Positions 1-5,483 of a stretch of DNA of 8,462 nt are shown here, piece after piece (position 1 is the first letter of the stretch; each line of letters begins with the position of its first letter). The notes beneath the pieces were generated by a model. It was not told where the DNA came from. It worked only from the letters and a program-made list of their open reading frames with translations, and did not search any database. The translations under genes were made by a program, and so were the position numbers. Source of the stretch: Candidatus Borrarchaeota archaeon (GTDB lineage Archaea > Asgardarchaeota > Sifarchaeia > Borrarchaeales > Borrarchaeaceae); contig JAEORY010000154.1 in NCBI GenBank assembly GCA_016840645.1, positions 1 through 8,462 of the forward strand, given 5' to 3'.

Positions 1-1
1 T

Positions 2-502
2 GCAGAGAAATCTAATCAACTTATCGAGTTTATTAACAGCAAAAAAGAAACGCTTCTTGAAGAAGAAGAACAATTTAAGAAATTTATTCTCTCTAATCTT
101 TTAAAATTTAAACAGGCACAGAAGATTGACGTTCCAATTTATCTTGCACAATTCTTAGATCCTACTCAGGATACATCACGTCTTCTGGTCTATCCGCCTA
201 TGCAGTTTATTTCAATGGCCACCGGAACCTCTGAGAAGTTAATCAACAAAAACTTGAAAGTTTATGTAACGGATTCTTTTCATGTTCTGAAAGAGAAATT
301 TGAGAAATTGATCGTTTCAAAGAAACAATTAAACGAGTTTGTAAAAAAAACGGTAAGCATGCAGAACTTGCTTTCAAAAGAAGAATTTGTACCAGAATTA
401 AAAAAAGGTCTAGAGGCATTATACCAAAACGGTCGTATTAAAGATAAAGCTCTAAGAAAAATTACTGAAATTGCTGATAGTCTAACTGGAGAACACGCAT
501 AA
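2..502 (+). CDS. Unrecognised Lys/Glu-rich protein, 5' truncated by window edge
   Basis: The reading frame is open from base 2 to the TAA at 500-502, giving 166 residues with no start in the window; the first ATG (base 200) is internal because the frame upstream of it is equally codon-like. The visible protein is mainly charged helix, rich in Lys, Glu, Leu and Phe: an E/K-rich segment near residues 12-40 with a run of four Glu, a short less charged stretch with PIYLAQFLDP near residues 46-55 and a YPP motif near 65, then more amphipathic helix to the end. No Cys, no membrane segment and no catalytic motif is apparent. I do not recognise the family; a coiled-coil or structural/adaptor role would be a guess. 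The stop is followed directly by a hairpin and T tract and then by the tnpB element, which has not interrupted the gene. Confidence 0.75.
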   Translation, partial: AEKSNQLIEFINSKKETLLEEEEQFKKFILSNLLKFKQAQKIDVPIYLAQFLDPTQDTSRLLVYPPMQFISMATGTSEKLINKNLKVYVTDSFHVLKEKFEKLIVSKKQLNEFVKKTVSMQNLLSKEEFVPELKKGLEALYQNGRIKDKALRKITEIADSLTGEHA

Positions 503-509
503 GAACTCT

Positions 510-535
510 GTGGCGTCCACTTATTTTTCTTTTTT
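510..535 (+). terminator. Hairpin plus T tract after the truncated gene
   Basis: GTGG (510-513) and CCAC (517-520) can form a short stem with a three-base loop, followed by a T-rich tract (521-535, with runs of five and six T). It begins seven bases after the upstream stop. A T tract alone is enough for archaeal termination; the short stem may be incidental. Confidence 0.5.
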
Positions 536-548
536 GCACGAGAACACA

Positions 549-700
549 GTGAACTACCCCACCCTTTCGGATGGGGCTTCCTGCGAGTCCTCCTAACTCC
601 CTAATGGGGGAGAAACTTTCGTTTTACATTTGGCTGTGTGTCGCAGATTATCGAGAAATACACGATAGCCCGTCCACTTGGCATTCTGTGATAGGTAACG
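549..700 (-). ncRNA. Candidate TnpB omega-RNA (reRNA) scaffold
   Basis: For TnpB it is established that the guide RNA is made from the 3' end of tnpB plus the right end of the element, with the guide reading into the flank. Here that region holds two stems: CTCCC/GGGAG with a six-base loop (597-612, overlapping the last tnpB codons) and the right-end hairpin (557-576). The scaffold would end at about 549 and the guide would be the minus strand from about 548 downward. The 5' limit given (700) is approximate and inferred from family practice, not seen. Confidence 0.45.
557..576 (-). repeat. Right-end subterminal hairpin of tnpB element
   Basis: On the minus strand CCCCATCC pairs with GGGTGGGG around a GAAA loop (eight pairs including one T-G). 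It lies about 17 bases beyond the tnpB stop and is the expected structure recognised by TnpA and also the 3' end of the omega-RNA scaffold. Confidence 0.75.
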
Positions 701-1828
701 TTTCATGAGGATGATCGCACTATTTTTGTCCCTCGCTATCACGTTACCACAGTCACAACTCATAGCTCGTTTCCAAATCGGCATAGAGTGCTGTTTGCCG
801 CACACCCAACATGCTTTGGTCGAGTTTCGTTCGTCAATTTCTATTGTCCTTTTACCTACTCGCCTCGATTTGTAGGTTAGAAAATGCACGAACCGTCCCA
901 GCGCCCCTGTGTTCTGTGTAGCGCGGTTCAACCCCGCTCTCATAGCTTTCGGCACCTTGTTCGACTGTGCCATATGTCTGACTTCTAGCTGGCCTACAAT
1001 CAGAGTGTTTGCTCTGGTGTTTTCCACCAGTTTCTTGCTGAGTTTGTGCTGGAAATCACGGATCTGATCATCCCGCTTCCGCTCGTAGTTGTGTTTGATC
1101 TGATTGAGCAGTTTCCACCTGTTGCTAAATTTCTTACACTTGTCCTTCCGCGATTGTACCTTGGCGATTTTCGGATTCCAATATTTGTCCGGGCGCTGAT
1201 TGTTCACCACCAAGAACTTACCCTGGGAATTTACTGCTGTAACAATATGGGTAATGCCTAAATCGATGGCTTGGTACTGTCCGTTATCCACATAGGGGGG
1301 TTCTTCCAACTCGTAGCTGATGGTCACAAAATAGTGACTTCTATGTGAAGAGATGGCGACCTGTTTTACCTGTTTATCGCCAAATGAAAATTTGTCAGGG
1401 ATGACAAACTCCAGTGGTACATCATTGTATTTGTGGGAAAAACTAATCTTTCCAGGTTCGATCTTGAACCCCGACTGGTTATACACCATGGTGGTGAAGT
1501 AGTTTTTGCCTTTGAATCGCGGGGGACAGGCCTCGATGTGCCCGTTTTTTCGAAGGGCAAAGAACGACTCGTAATCAGCAGCTAGTGACCTGAGAGCATA
1601 CTGTAAGACCTTAGAATACACCCATTTATACTCTGGGAATTGCTCTTTGATGAGTGGCAGGTCGTTTTGCTGCGTGCGGTAGTTCACACCCGATATCCCG
1701 TGTCTATAGGCGGCCCTTCTCTCGGCAAGGGCAAAGTTATAGATGAGTCTGCATTTCTCCGAAAGTTTCCAGAGCACTGCTTCCTGTTCTGGTGTCGGAA
1801 AGATCCTGATTTTCTGTGTGAGTTTCAT
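593..1828 (-). CDS. tnpB: TnpB, RNA-guided RuvC nuclease of IS200/IS605 type
   Basis: The ATG at 1828 gives 411 residues starting MKLTQKIRIFPTPEQE, the typical TnpB N-terminus; an in-frame GTG three codons upstream is less likely. In the 414-residue numbering from that GTG, the order is an N-terminal helical/beta region (1-185), RuvC-I AIDLG (Asp192), a long basic helical insert (about 225-275), RuvC-II region VGQLEV (281-286), a zinc finger with CxxC and CxC (Cys343, 346, 361, 363), and RuvC-III ARDKNSA (Asp370). The canonical RuvC-II Glu (usually VED or IED) is Gly282 here; Glu285 or Glu336 (in DERNST) might substitute. The protein ends SPPLGS, and the stop lies just before the right-end hairpin. 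TnpB proteins cut double-stranded DNA under omega-RNA guidance and help keep the element in place. The length is normal and the frame intact, so it is not an obvious pseudogene. Confidence 0.92.
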   Translation of the reverse strand: MKLTQKIRIFPTPEQEAVLWKLSEKCRLIYNFALAERRAAYRHGISGVNYRTQQNDLPLIKEQFPEYKWVYSKVLQYALRSLAADYESFFALRKNGHIEACPPRFKGKNYFTTMVYNQSGFKIEPGKISFSHKYNDVPLEFVIPDKFSFGDKQVKQVAISSHRSHYFVTISYELEEPPYVDNGQYQAIDLGITHIVTAVNSQGKFLVVNNQRPDKYWNPKIAKVQSRKDKCKKFSNRWKLLNQIKHNYERKRDDQIRDFQHKLSKKLVENTRANTLIVGQLEVRHMAQSNKVPKAMRAGLNRATQNTGALGRFVHFLTYKSRRVGKRTIEIDERNSTKACWVCGKQHSMPIWKRAMSCDCGNVIARDKNSAIILMKRYLSQNAKWTGYRVFLDNLRHTAKCKTKVSPPLGS

Positions 1829-1874
1829 GGACTTCACGTAGAACTCTTTTACTACTAGTTATAGCCAGAAAGTC

Positions 1875-1882
1875 TATATAAA
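1875..1882 (-). promoter_or_regulatory. TATA box for tnpB
   Basis: The minus strand reads TTTATATA, a perfect match to the archaeal TATA consensus, about 47 bases upstream of the tnpB ATG. This would place transcription start near 1850 with a leader of about 20 bases. It overlaps one arm of a six-pair stem (AAAGCC/GGCTTT, 1880-1894) inside the left end of the element. Confidence 0.6.
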
Positions 1883-1918
1883 GCCAGCGGCTTTCATCCC
1901 CCACCTGTCGGAAGGGGG
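1880..1918 (-). repeat. Left-end hairpins of tnpB element
   Basis: Two adjacent stems are seen. The outer one (1898-1918) has CCCCC/GGGGG plus an inner CC/GG around a four-base loop and shares the GGAAGCCCC entry sequence with the right end. The inner one (1880-1894) is AAAGCC/GGCTTT with a three-base loop. The outer stem is the likely TnpA recognition hairpin. Confidence 0.7.
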
Positions 1919-2016
1919 CTTCCCGCCGATTAAGTTAATTTCTTTTTCTATGTTCACCTATTTTTAATATGTCACTGTCGTAATCCTTTTATTCCTGATT
2001 CTCTCGGTAGTTAAAC

Positions 2017-2038
2017 TGTAAATTTACAATATATTATG
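2017..2038 (+). promoter_or_regulatory. Palindrome and TATA-like box upstream of zinc-ribbon gene
   Basis: TGTAAATTTACA (2017-2028) is a perfect 12-base palindrome directly followed by the A/T-rich TATA-like sequence AATATATTA (2028-2036). A start of transcription about 25 bases further on would give a leader of roughly 35 bases before the gene at 2093. The palindrome occupies the BRE position and would be well placed for a repressor or activator. This is inferred from position and symmetry only. Confidence 0.4.
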
Positions 2039-2079
2039 TTTCAGTCAAAGTTGAGCGCTGACTTTTAGAAGAGTTATTT

Positions 2080-2084
2080 GGAGG
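2080..2084 (+). promoter_or_regulatory. Ribosome binding site GGAGG that sets the start
   Basis: GGAGG ends eight bases before the ATG at 2093. It overlaps the upstream in-frame TTG (2078), so that TTG cannot be the start, and it sits too close to the out-of-frame ATG at 2086. Confidence 0.8.
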
Positions 2085-2092
2085 CATGGTTC

Positions 2093-2260
2093 ATGTCTAA
2101 AAAAGCTGGAATGCAAAGGGTTTTAGCGAAAAGACCTACCGATTTCATTTGCAAAAAATGTGGTAACAAGACAATTGAAGAGATCGAAACTAAAAAGAGT
2201 ACGTTTTATCAGTGTTCCACTTGTAATCAAGCGTATAATGAAGTCGAGGAGTTAGAGTAG
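2093..2260 (+). CDS. Small zinc-ribbon protein, 55 residues
   Basis: From the ATG placed by GGAGG, the product is a 55-residue protein with a basic N-terminus (residues 1-15), a CxxC knuckle CKKCG (Cys20, Cys23), a 17-residue linker, a second knuckle CSTC (Cys41, Cys44) and an acidic tail ending VEELE. Two CxxC pairs at this spacing make a single four-cysteine zinc ribbon, as in many archaeal nucleic-acid or protein-interaction modules. There is no signal peptide or membrane segment, so it should be cytoplasmic. I do not recognise a named family. It has its own probable promoter and is followed after 133 bases by the DUF166 gene on the same strand, so the two may or may not be co-transcribed. 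Confidence 0.8.
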   Translation: MSKKAGMQRVLAKRPTDFICKKCGNKTIEEIETKKSTFYQCSTCNQAYNEVEELE

Positions 2261-2393
2261 AATAGTTCTAAAGTATCTTCTATTTCTTCTGAAACTTGAA
2301 ATTCTATATCCTCAAAACTCTTGAATCTTAATCAAATTGAGTAACACTATCAGAAGTTAATTTTAACTACATAAATTTAAGGATGTCAGTTTC

Positions 2394-3104
2394 ATGAGAA
2401 TCTATATCCTTCACAGTTATGGAGAATACGTAAATCGTTTTATAGAGACTTTAGCAACCCATTCACCTTCTTTGGCTTCTTCTATTACTGGAATAGAAGA
2501 ATTATCTAAAGATCTACCTTCTTTTGTAGAAGATGTCTCTCCATATCTACCGAATAATATGCCTGATTCGGACCTTTTGATCGTCATAGGTGTTCATCAA
2601 GATATACTTGCATCTTTATCTCAAATCGTTGAAAAAACAGGAGCAAAGGCAGTTATAATCCCTCTTGAAGACCCCACTTGGTGTCCGCTTGGTCTGCAGA
2701 AACAAATAGAACAAGGCTTACAACAGATGAATGTTGAATATACTTTCCCAAAGCCTTTTTGTAGTTTGAAGCCAAATGATGCTACACCAACAATTAATGA
2801 ATTTATAGAACTTTCCAAGATGGGCATGCCCCTTGTAGAAGTAGGTATCGATAATGAATTGTTTACAGAGGATTGCAGAGTTCTTCGAAGTGCTCCTTGT
2901 GGGTCAACATACCACGTGATAGACAATCTAAAAGCAAAACATATTTCTGATGTTGAAATGGAAATTTCCAAGTATCATCATGCGTATCCATGTACAGCTA
3001 GTATGGCAATCGATAATGTTCTTGGAGATACTATACTCCATAAAGCAGGCTATATGATAAAAGCAGCCGTAAAAAACGCCATTCATCAAGTTAAAAAGTC
3101 TTGA
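2394..3104 (+). CDS. DUF166 (COG1810) family protein
   Basis: The 236-residue protein matches the archaeal DUF166 pattern: an N-terminal alpha/beta half starting MRIYILHSYGEYV, a cysteine site PFCSL (Cys123), then CRVLRSAPCGSTYHV (Cys161, Cys169) and a C-terminal YPCTASM (Cys200) followed by GDTILHKAGY. The spaced conserved cysteines suggest metal or Fe-S binding or redox chemistry, but the function is unknown; members have sometimes been labelled thymidylate synthase, which I think is unsupported. The length is normal for the family. The ATG at 2394 is preceded by only a weak site (AAGGATG, 2379-2385). The next gene is a convergent DUF362 protein. The family is largely archaeal as far as I know, which supports the domain assignment. 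Confidence 0.85.
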   Translation: MRIYILHSYGEYVNRFIETLATHSPSLASSITGIEELSKDLPSFVEDVSPYLPNNMPDSDLLIVIGVHQDILASLSQIVEKTGAKAVIIPLEDPTWCPLGLQKQIEQGLQQMNVEYTFPKPFCSLKPNDATPTINEFIELSKMGMPLVEVGIDNELFTEDCRVLRSAPCGSTYHVIDNLKAKHISDVEMEISKYHHAYPCTASMAIDNVLGDTILHKAGYMIKAAVKNAIHQVKKS

Positions 3105-3115
3105 TGAACTTTTTT
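3093..3115 (+). terminator. Stem and T run at the end of DUF166 gene
   Basis: AAAAAGT (3093-3099) can pair with ACTTTTT (3108-3114) around an eight-base loop that contains the stop codon, and the 3' arm itself is a six-T run (3110-3115). The T run is the probable archaeal termination signal. Confidence 0.45.
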
Positions 3116-3169
3116 CTCTACAAGATTTTTCAGATCAAAGAGGAGTATTCATTGTCGTTTTTACGGAAC

Positions 3170-4159
3170 TCATCTTATTTTGTTTAAAAAACGGGAAAAA
3201 ACGTAAGACCAACCACCTTCTCGTGTTAGATCACCAACTCTTCTTGATATTTGAGATAATCGTGAGAATTTGTCGTGGATTTTTTGTCCAACTTTTTCCA
3301 ACTGGAATTCAAGCCTATACAGTCTATAGACATCGTTAGGGATGAACGAAAAGGGTATAGGCGTTATATTATCTCCAAGAAGTTTTATATTCTCAATATT
3401 ACCAAGTCGGTTTCTGGCTGCAAATTGGAGATGAGGAACAGAATATGGATCAAAACCCATTATTTGTGCAGCAACTGAGTCTGTTGCAACTGGATCGTTT
3501 CCACAAATAATGAGATTTGTTTTCTTGGGTGTGCCTTTCGTTGGGCCAAGTCCTTCCATTCCCACAATCCCATCAATCAAACATACATCAGGTTTTATAA
3601 TTCTGTTTAACTCTGTTAGGGTTGTTGACATGTATGGGTGATACACTGATTTGATTTTTGAAGGAAGACAGCCGAATTGATTTTTTAAAACACACGAGAT
3701 CTTTTCTTCGGCATGAGTTTTGAGTTTGGCTATTGAGATGAAATAATCGCAGAGGATAAGACTTTTTGGGATTTTTAGTTTTCTCGGTCTGTTTTTGACT
3801 TCCATAGTGAAGGTTTCGTCCTTACTAAGATTTATACAGGTGATATCATACTTCTCCTCTAAATCTCTATATCCATTTCGGTCAAAAACTTCTGCTGCAG
3901 TCCTGTGATGGGTATCTGATTCAACTATGCGTATATTGGTTATATCTCTGGTGTGCAGATGCTTGATAACATCTTCAACAAGTGTGGTGTCAGTCGTCGC
4001 ACCGGTTTCAGATGCCATGGCTCGACATAAGTTCGGTTTAATTACGACTTTTACCTCCTCGCCATCCTCGAACTTGTCAAAATATCTGAAACATTTTTCC
4101 ATCACTTGTGCTCGACTTCTATTTTTCAAACTAAATGTTGACACAACTGACTGTTTCAT
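3170..4159 (-). CDS. DUF362 family protein
   Basis: The 329-residue protein carries the hallmarks of DUF362 (COG2006): VVIKPNLCR (38-46), TGATTDTTLVE (52-62), a strand with RIVESD (77-82), IAKLKTHAEEKISCVLKNQFG (143-163), LIDGIVGMEGLGPTKGTP (194-211) and GNDPVATDSVAAQIMGFDP (220-238). Many relatives carry a C-terminal ferredoxin domain; this one has instead a basic, mostly helical tail (about 270-329) and no clustered CxxCxxC motif. The reaction is unknown. The ATG at 4159 has the site GGTGA four bases upstream, and that site contains the stop codon of the IsrB gene. Its native promoter appears to have been separated from it by the IsrB element, so it may now be expressed by read-through. It faces the DUF166 gene tail to tail with 65 bases between. 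Confidence 0.88.
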   Translation of the reverse strand: MKQSVVSTFSLKNRSRAQVMEKCFRYFDKFEDGEEVKVVIKPNLCRAMASETGATTDTTLVEDVIKHLHTRDITNIRIVESDTHHRTAAEVFDRNGYRDLEEKYDITCINLSKDETFTMEVKNRPRKLKIPKSLILCDYFISIAKLKTHAEEKISCVLKNQFGCLPSKIKSVYHPYMSTTLTELNRIIKPDVCLIDGIVGMEGLGPTKGTPKKTNLIICGNDPVATDSVAAQIMGFDPYSVPHLQFAARNRLGNIENIKLLGDNITPIPFSFIPNDVYRLYRLEFQLEKVGQKIHDKFSRLSQISRRVGDLTREGGWSYVFSRFLNKIR

Positions 4160-4160
4160 A

Positions 4161-4168
4161 GAATCACC
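4161..4168 (-). promoter_or_regulatory. DUF362 ribosome binding site overlapping IsrB stop
   Basis: The minus strand reads GCGGTGATTC TATG here: GGTGA is complementary to the 16S rRNA 3' end, and its TGA is the in-frame stop of the IsrB gene. The gap from stop to ATG is four bases, a layout typical of translational coupling. Confidence 0.6.
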
Positions 4169-5417
4169 GCAAGGAAACTCCCCTATTTACCGGGGAGAAG
4201 AATTGCGTTCTAAAGGCTATCCTTGTGAGGATATGACAATCTTCTTTTTTGCCGCTTTGTGTAAGTCTTTTTCCAGTTCTCACACAATGTAAACTTAACC
4301 GATTGTTCAGATTACCGCCTACGTAACATAAACCATGTTTTTTGTGGCGTACTAAGGTGCCGCGTTTGAGTCCTAATGAGATTGTGCCGCCATACCTCTT
4401 TCTTATTCCGTCCTTCGAAAACTGCAACCGGTGTAACGGCCGTCTGTGAAATCGTATCGGTTCTACATAATAGAGACTGGTTGTCGTAGGATATTTCGCG
4501 CCTGTAGTGGCGGCGGCCAGTACCCAGGCATCCACACAATGCGTTTCAAACGCCACCCTTGATTTGTTTGTTAATTTTTTTAGTCCAAATGCCTCCCGTA
4601 ATTGTTTGGTTTCGTGGCCTTGCATGGTGATGACGATTAGCCCTAATTTTTCTAGTTCTGAATAATAATATTGTTTGCCGACTTCCAACGGACTGAAATT
4701 TCGATTCCAGCGTCGCTGATTTTTCCGTGTTGTTGCCTTGACATCCTTGTTCACTGCGTACTGTAAGGGCAGTATTTTAAACAACTGACGGATAATTCTT
4801 AGTTTTTCGTCCCACCGTGCCTTTGTTGAGGGTGGCAAAAATCTTTCGTTATTCCGTCTGTTTTCTTTGCATTTTCTTCGGCGGGTTTTCCTGTTTCTTC
4901 GTGCTCTACGCATAACTCTACGTTGTTTCACTGCCTGTTTTACCCAGTCTACCGCTTTTGCCATGATGTTAAGCACCGTGTCCTGTGTTCCGACTGCTGA
5001 AAACCCCTCAAATTTAGTGCCGGGATCTATACCTATTGCTAATGGTTGTGTGACGGGATGTTTGGGATCGAACGCTAATTGGAGATAGAATATGCCCAGT
5101 TTATTGCGTTTCTTGATGGCTTTTCCTTGTTCTAGAAGTTTCCTCGCCTTTGTCGGTCGGCATGGCATCAAAGGTATTCCGCTTTTGCTAACGACGGGAA
5201 TTCTACCGATTGCGGTCTCCCTGCCGGAGTCGAGTTTCCCTTCGCCAATGCCAAGTAGGCTTAGCCTCTCGATGAGGGACATGACATTCAGTGGTTCTGT
5301 CGAAGCGGAGGGGACTAGGGAGGCATCCCCGACATTCTTATAGCCCACAAGGCGTAGCTCTTGAAGTATTTCTTCCGAACTGAGGCTAGTCAAGACTTGC
5401 ATTGCTACCACCATCAC
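4164..5417 (-). CDS. isrB: IsrB-type RRXRR protein (HNH-less IscB relative), probable RuvC-II lesion
   Basis: The open frame has 417 codons from a GTG at 5417. The recognisable protein starts near residue 72: PLMP domain (RIPVVSKSGIPLMPCRP, 72-88), RuvC-I IGIDPGT (Asp131), arginine-rich bridge helix (165-190), the conserved FLPPS (193-197), a RuvC-II region AVNKDVKATT followed by RRWNRNFSPLEVGKQ (221-249), then ETKQLREAFGLKK and RuvC-III THCVDAW (His293, Asp296), and a C-terminal domain with RYGGTISLGLKRG (341-353). There is no HNH insert between bridge helix and RuvC-III, which makes it IsrB rather than IscB; IsrB proteins are omega-RNA-guided nickases of about 350 residues. The usual RuvC-II Glu (VED/EDI) seems to be Lys224 (AAG) here, so nicking may be lost. 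Residues 1-71 coincide with a structured RNA and are probably not native protein; ATG at 5282 (codon 46) is an alternative start. No good ribosome site precedes either start. Confidence 0.85.
   Translation of the reverse strand: MMVVAMQVLTSLSSEEILQELRLVGYKNVGDASLVPSASTEPLNVMSLIERLSLLGIGEGKLDSGRETAIGRIPVVSKSGIPLMPCRPTKARKLLEQGKAIKKRNKLGIFYLQLAFDPKHPVTQPLAIGIDPGTKFEGFSAVGTQDTVLNIMAKAVDWVKQAVKQRRVMRRARRNRKTRRRKCKENRRNNERFLPPSTKARWDEKLRIIRQLFKILPLQYAVNKDVKATTRKNQRRWNRNFSPLEVGKQYYYSELEKLGLIVITMQGHETKQLREAFGLKKLTNKSRVAFETHCVDAWVLAAATTGAKYPTTTSLYYVEPIRFHRRPLHRLQFSKDGIRKRYGGTISLGLKRGTLVRHKKHGLCYVGGNLNNRLSLHCVRTGKRLTQSGKKEDCHILTRIAFRTQFFSPVNRGVSLR
4178..4197 (-). repeat. Right-end hairpin of isrB element
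   Basis: CTCCCC (4178-4183) and GGGGAG (4192-4197) form a perfect six-pair stem with an eight-base loop. It falls within the last codons of the IsrB reading frame, a common arrangement where the C-terminal codons overlap the element end. Confidence 0.75.
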
Positions 5418-5446
5418 AAACCCCGTCCTTCAGGGCGGGGTTCTTG
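5215..5446 (-). ncRNA. Candidate IsrB omega-RNA
   Basis: The 5' end of IscB/IsrB elements is known to encode the omega-RNA, with its guide taken from the flank beyond the left end. This stretch holds several exact pairings on the minus strand: AACCCCG/CGGGGTT (5442-5436 with 5425-5419), TAGCC/GGCTA (5388-5384 with 5345-5341) enclosing GAAG/CTTC (5375-5372 with 5366-5363), GGGGA/TCCCC (5330-5326 with 5314-5310), and TCCCT/AGGGA (5279-5275 with 5222-5218) enclosing TCGAG/CTCGA (5272-5268 with 5234-5230) and AGGC/GCCT (5267-5264 with 5260-5257). It ends just where homology to the PLMP domain begins. The pairings are seen; the identity as omega-RNA is inferred from place and architecture. Confidence 0.6.
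5419..5442 (-). repeat. Left-end hairpin of isrB element
   Basis: AACCCCG (5419-5425) and CGGGGTT (5436-5442) form a perfect seven-pair stem, and the ten-base loop can add CCT/AGG pairing inside. It is the expected left-end structure for an IS200/IS605-type element and lies one base outside the first possible codon of the IsrB frame. Confidence 0.8.
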
Positions 5447-5483
5447 ACCTTTGTCATCCACTACATTCTTGGGATTCGGAATG

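Larger units (their letters stand above)
549..1930 (-). mobile_element. tnpA-less IS200/IS605-type element carrying tnpB
   Basis: A tnpB gene is bracketed by related GC-rich hairpins. Read on the minus strand, both ends contain GGAAGCCCC followed by an imperfect stem closed by GGGG (557-576 at the right end, 1898-1918 at the left end), which is the usual subterminal hairpin arrangement of this family. After the right-end hairpin the minus strand reads TAGTTCAC, which resembles the end of many tnpB elements, so the right end is placed at about 549. The left end is less certain (about 1925-1945). No tnpA Y1 transposase is present, so the element would need one in trans. The coding region is visibly less A/T-rich than the flanking chromosomal genes. 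Confidence 0.8.
4170..5446 (-). mobile_element. tnpA-less IS200/IS605-type element carrying isrB
   Basis: An IsrB-type gene is bounded by hairpins: CTCCCC/GGGGAG (4178-4197) at its 3' side and AACCCCG/CGGGGTT (5419-5442) at its 5' side. No transposase gene is present. The element sits between the DUF362 gene and the oppositely directed Gfo/Idh gene, which would otherwise be a divergent pair with a spacer of roughly 100 bases. Exact ends cannot be set because this family makes no target duplication; the 3' boundary lies somewhere between 4166 and 4177 and the 5' boundary near 5443-5450. Confidence 0.75.

Noticed and set aside
2078..2092. TTG start five codons upstream of the zinc-ribbon ATG
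   Set aside because: The TTG overlaps the GGAGG ribosome site, which is correctly spaced for the ATG at 2093.
2286..2356. CTTCTGA/TCAGAAG inverted repeat upstream of DUF166
   Set aside because: Seven-base arms 57 bases apart in A/T-rich DNA are too weak to claim as a site.
2621..2971. Minus-strand 116-codon frame opposite DUF166
   Set aside because: The DUF166 motifs on the plus strand explain the region; the reverse frame has no recognisable features.
5092..5343. Plus-strand open frame opposite the 5' part of isrB
   Set aside because: It is a shadow of the minus-strand coding and RNA region, with no family resemblance and no ribosome site.
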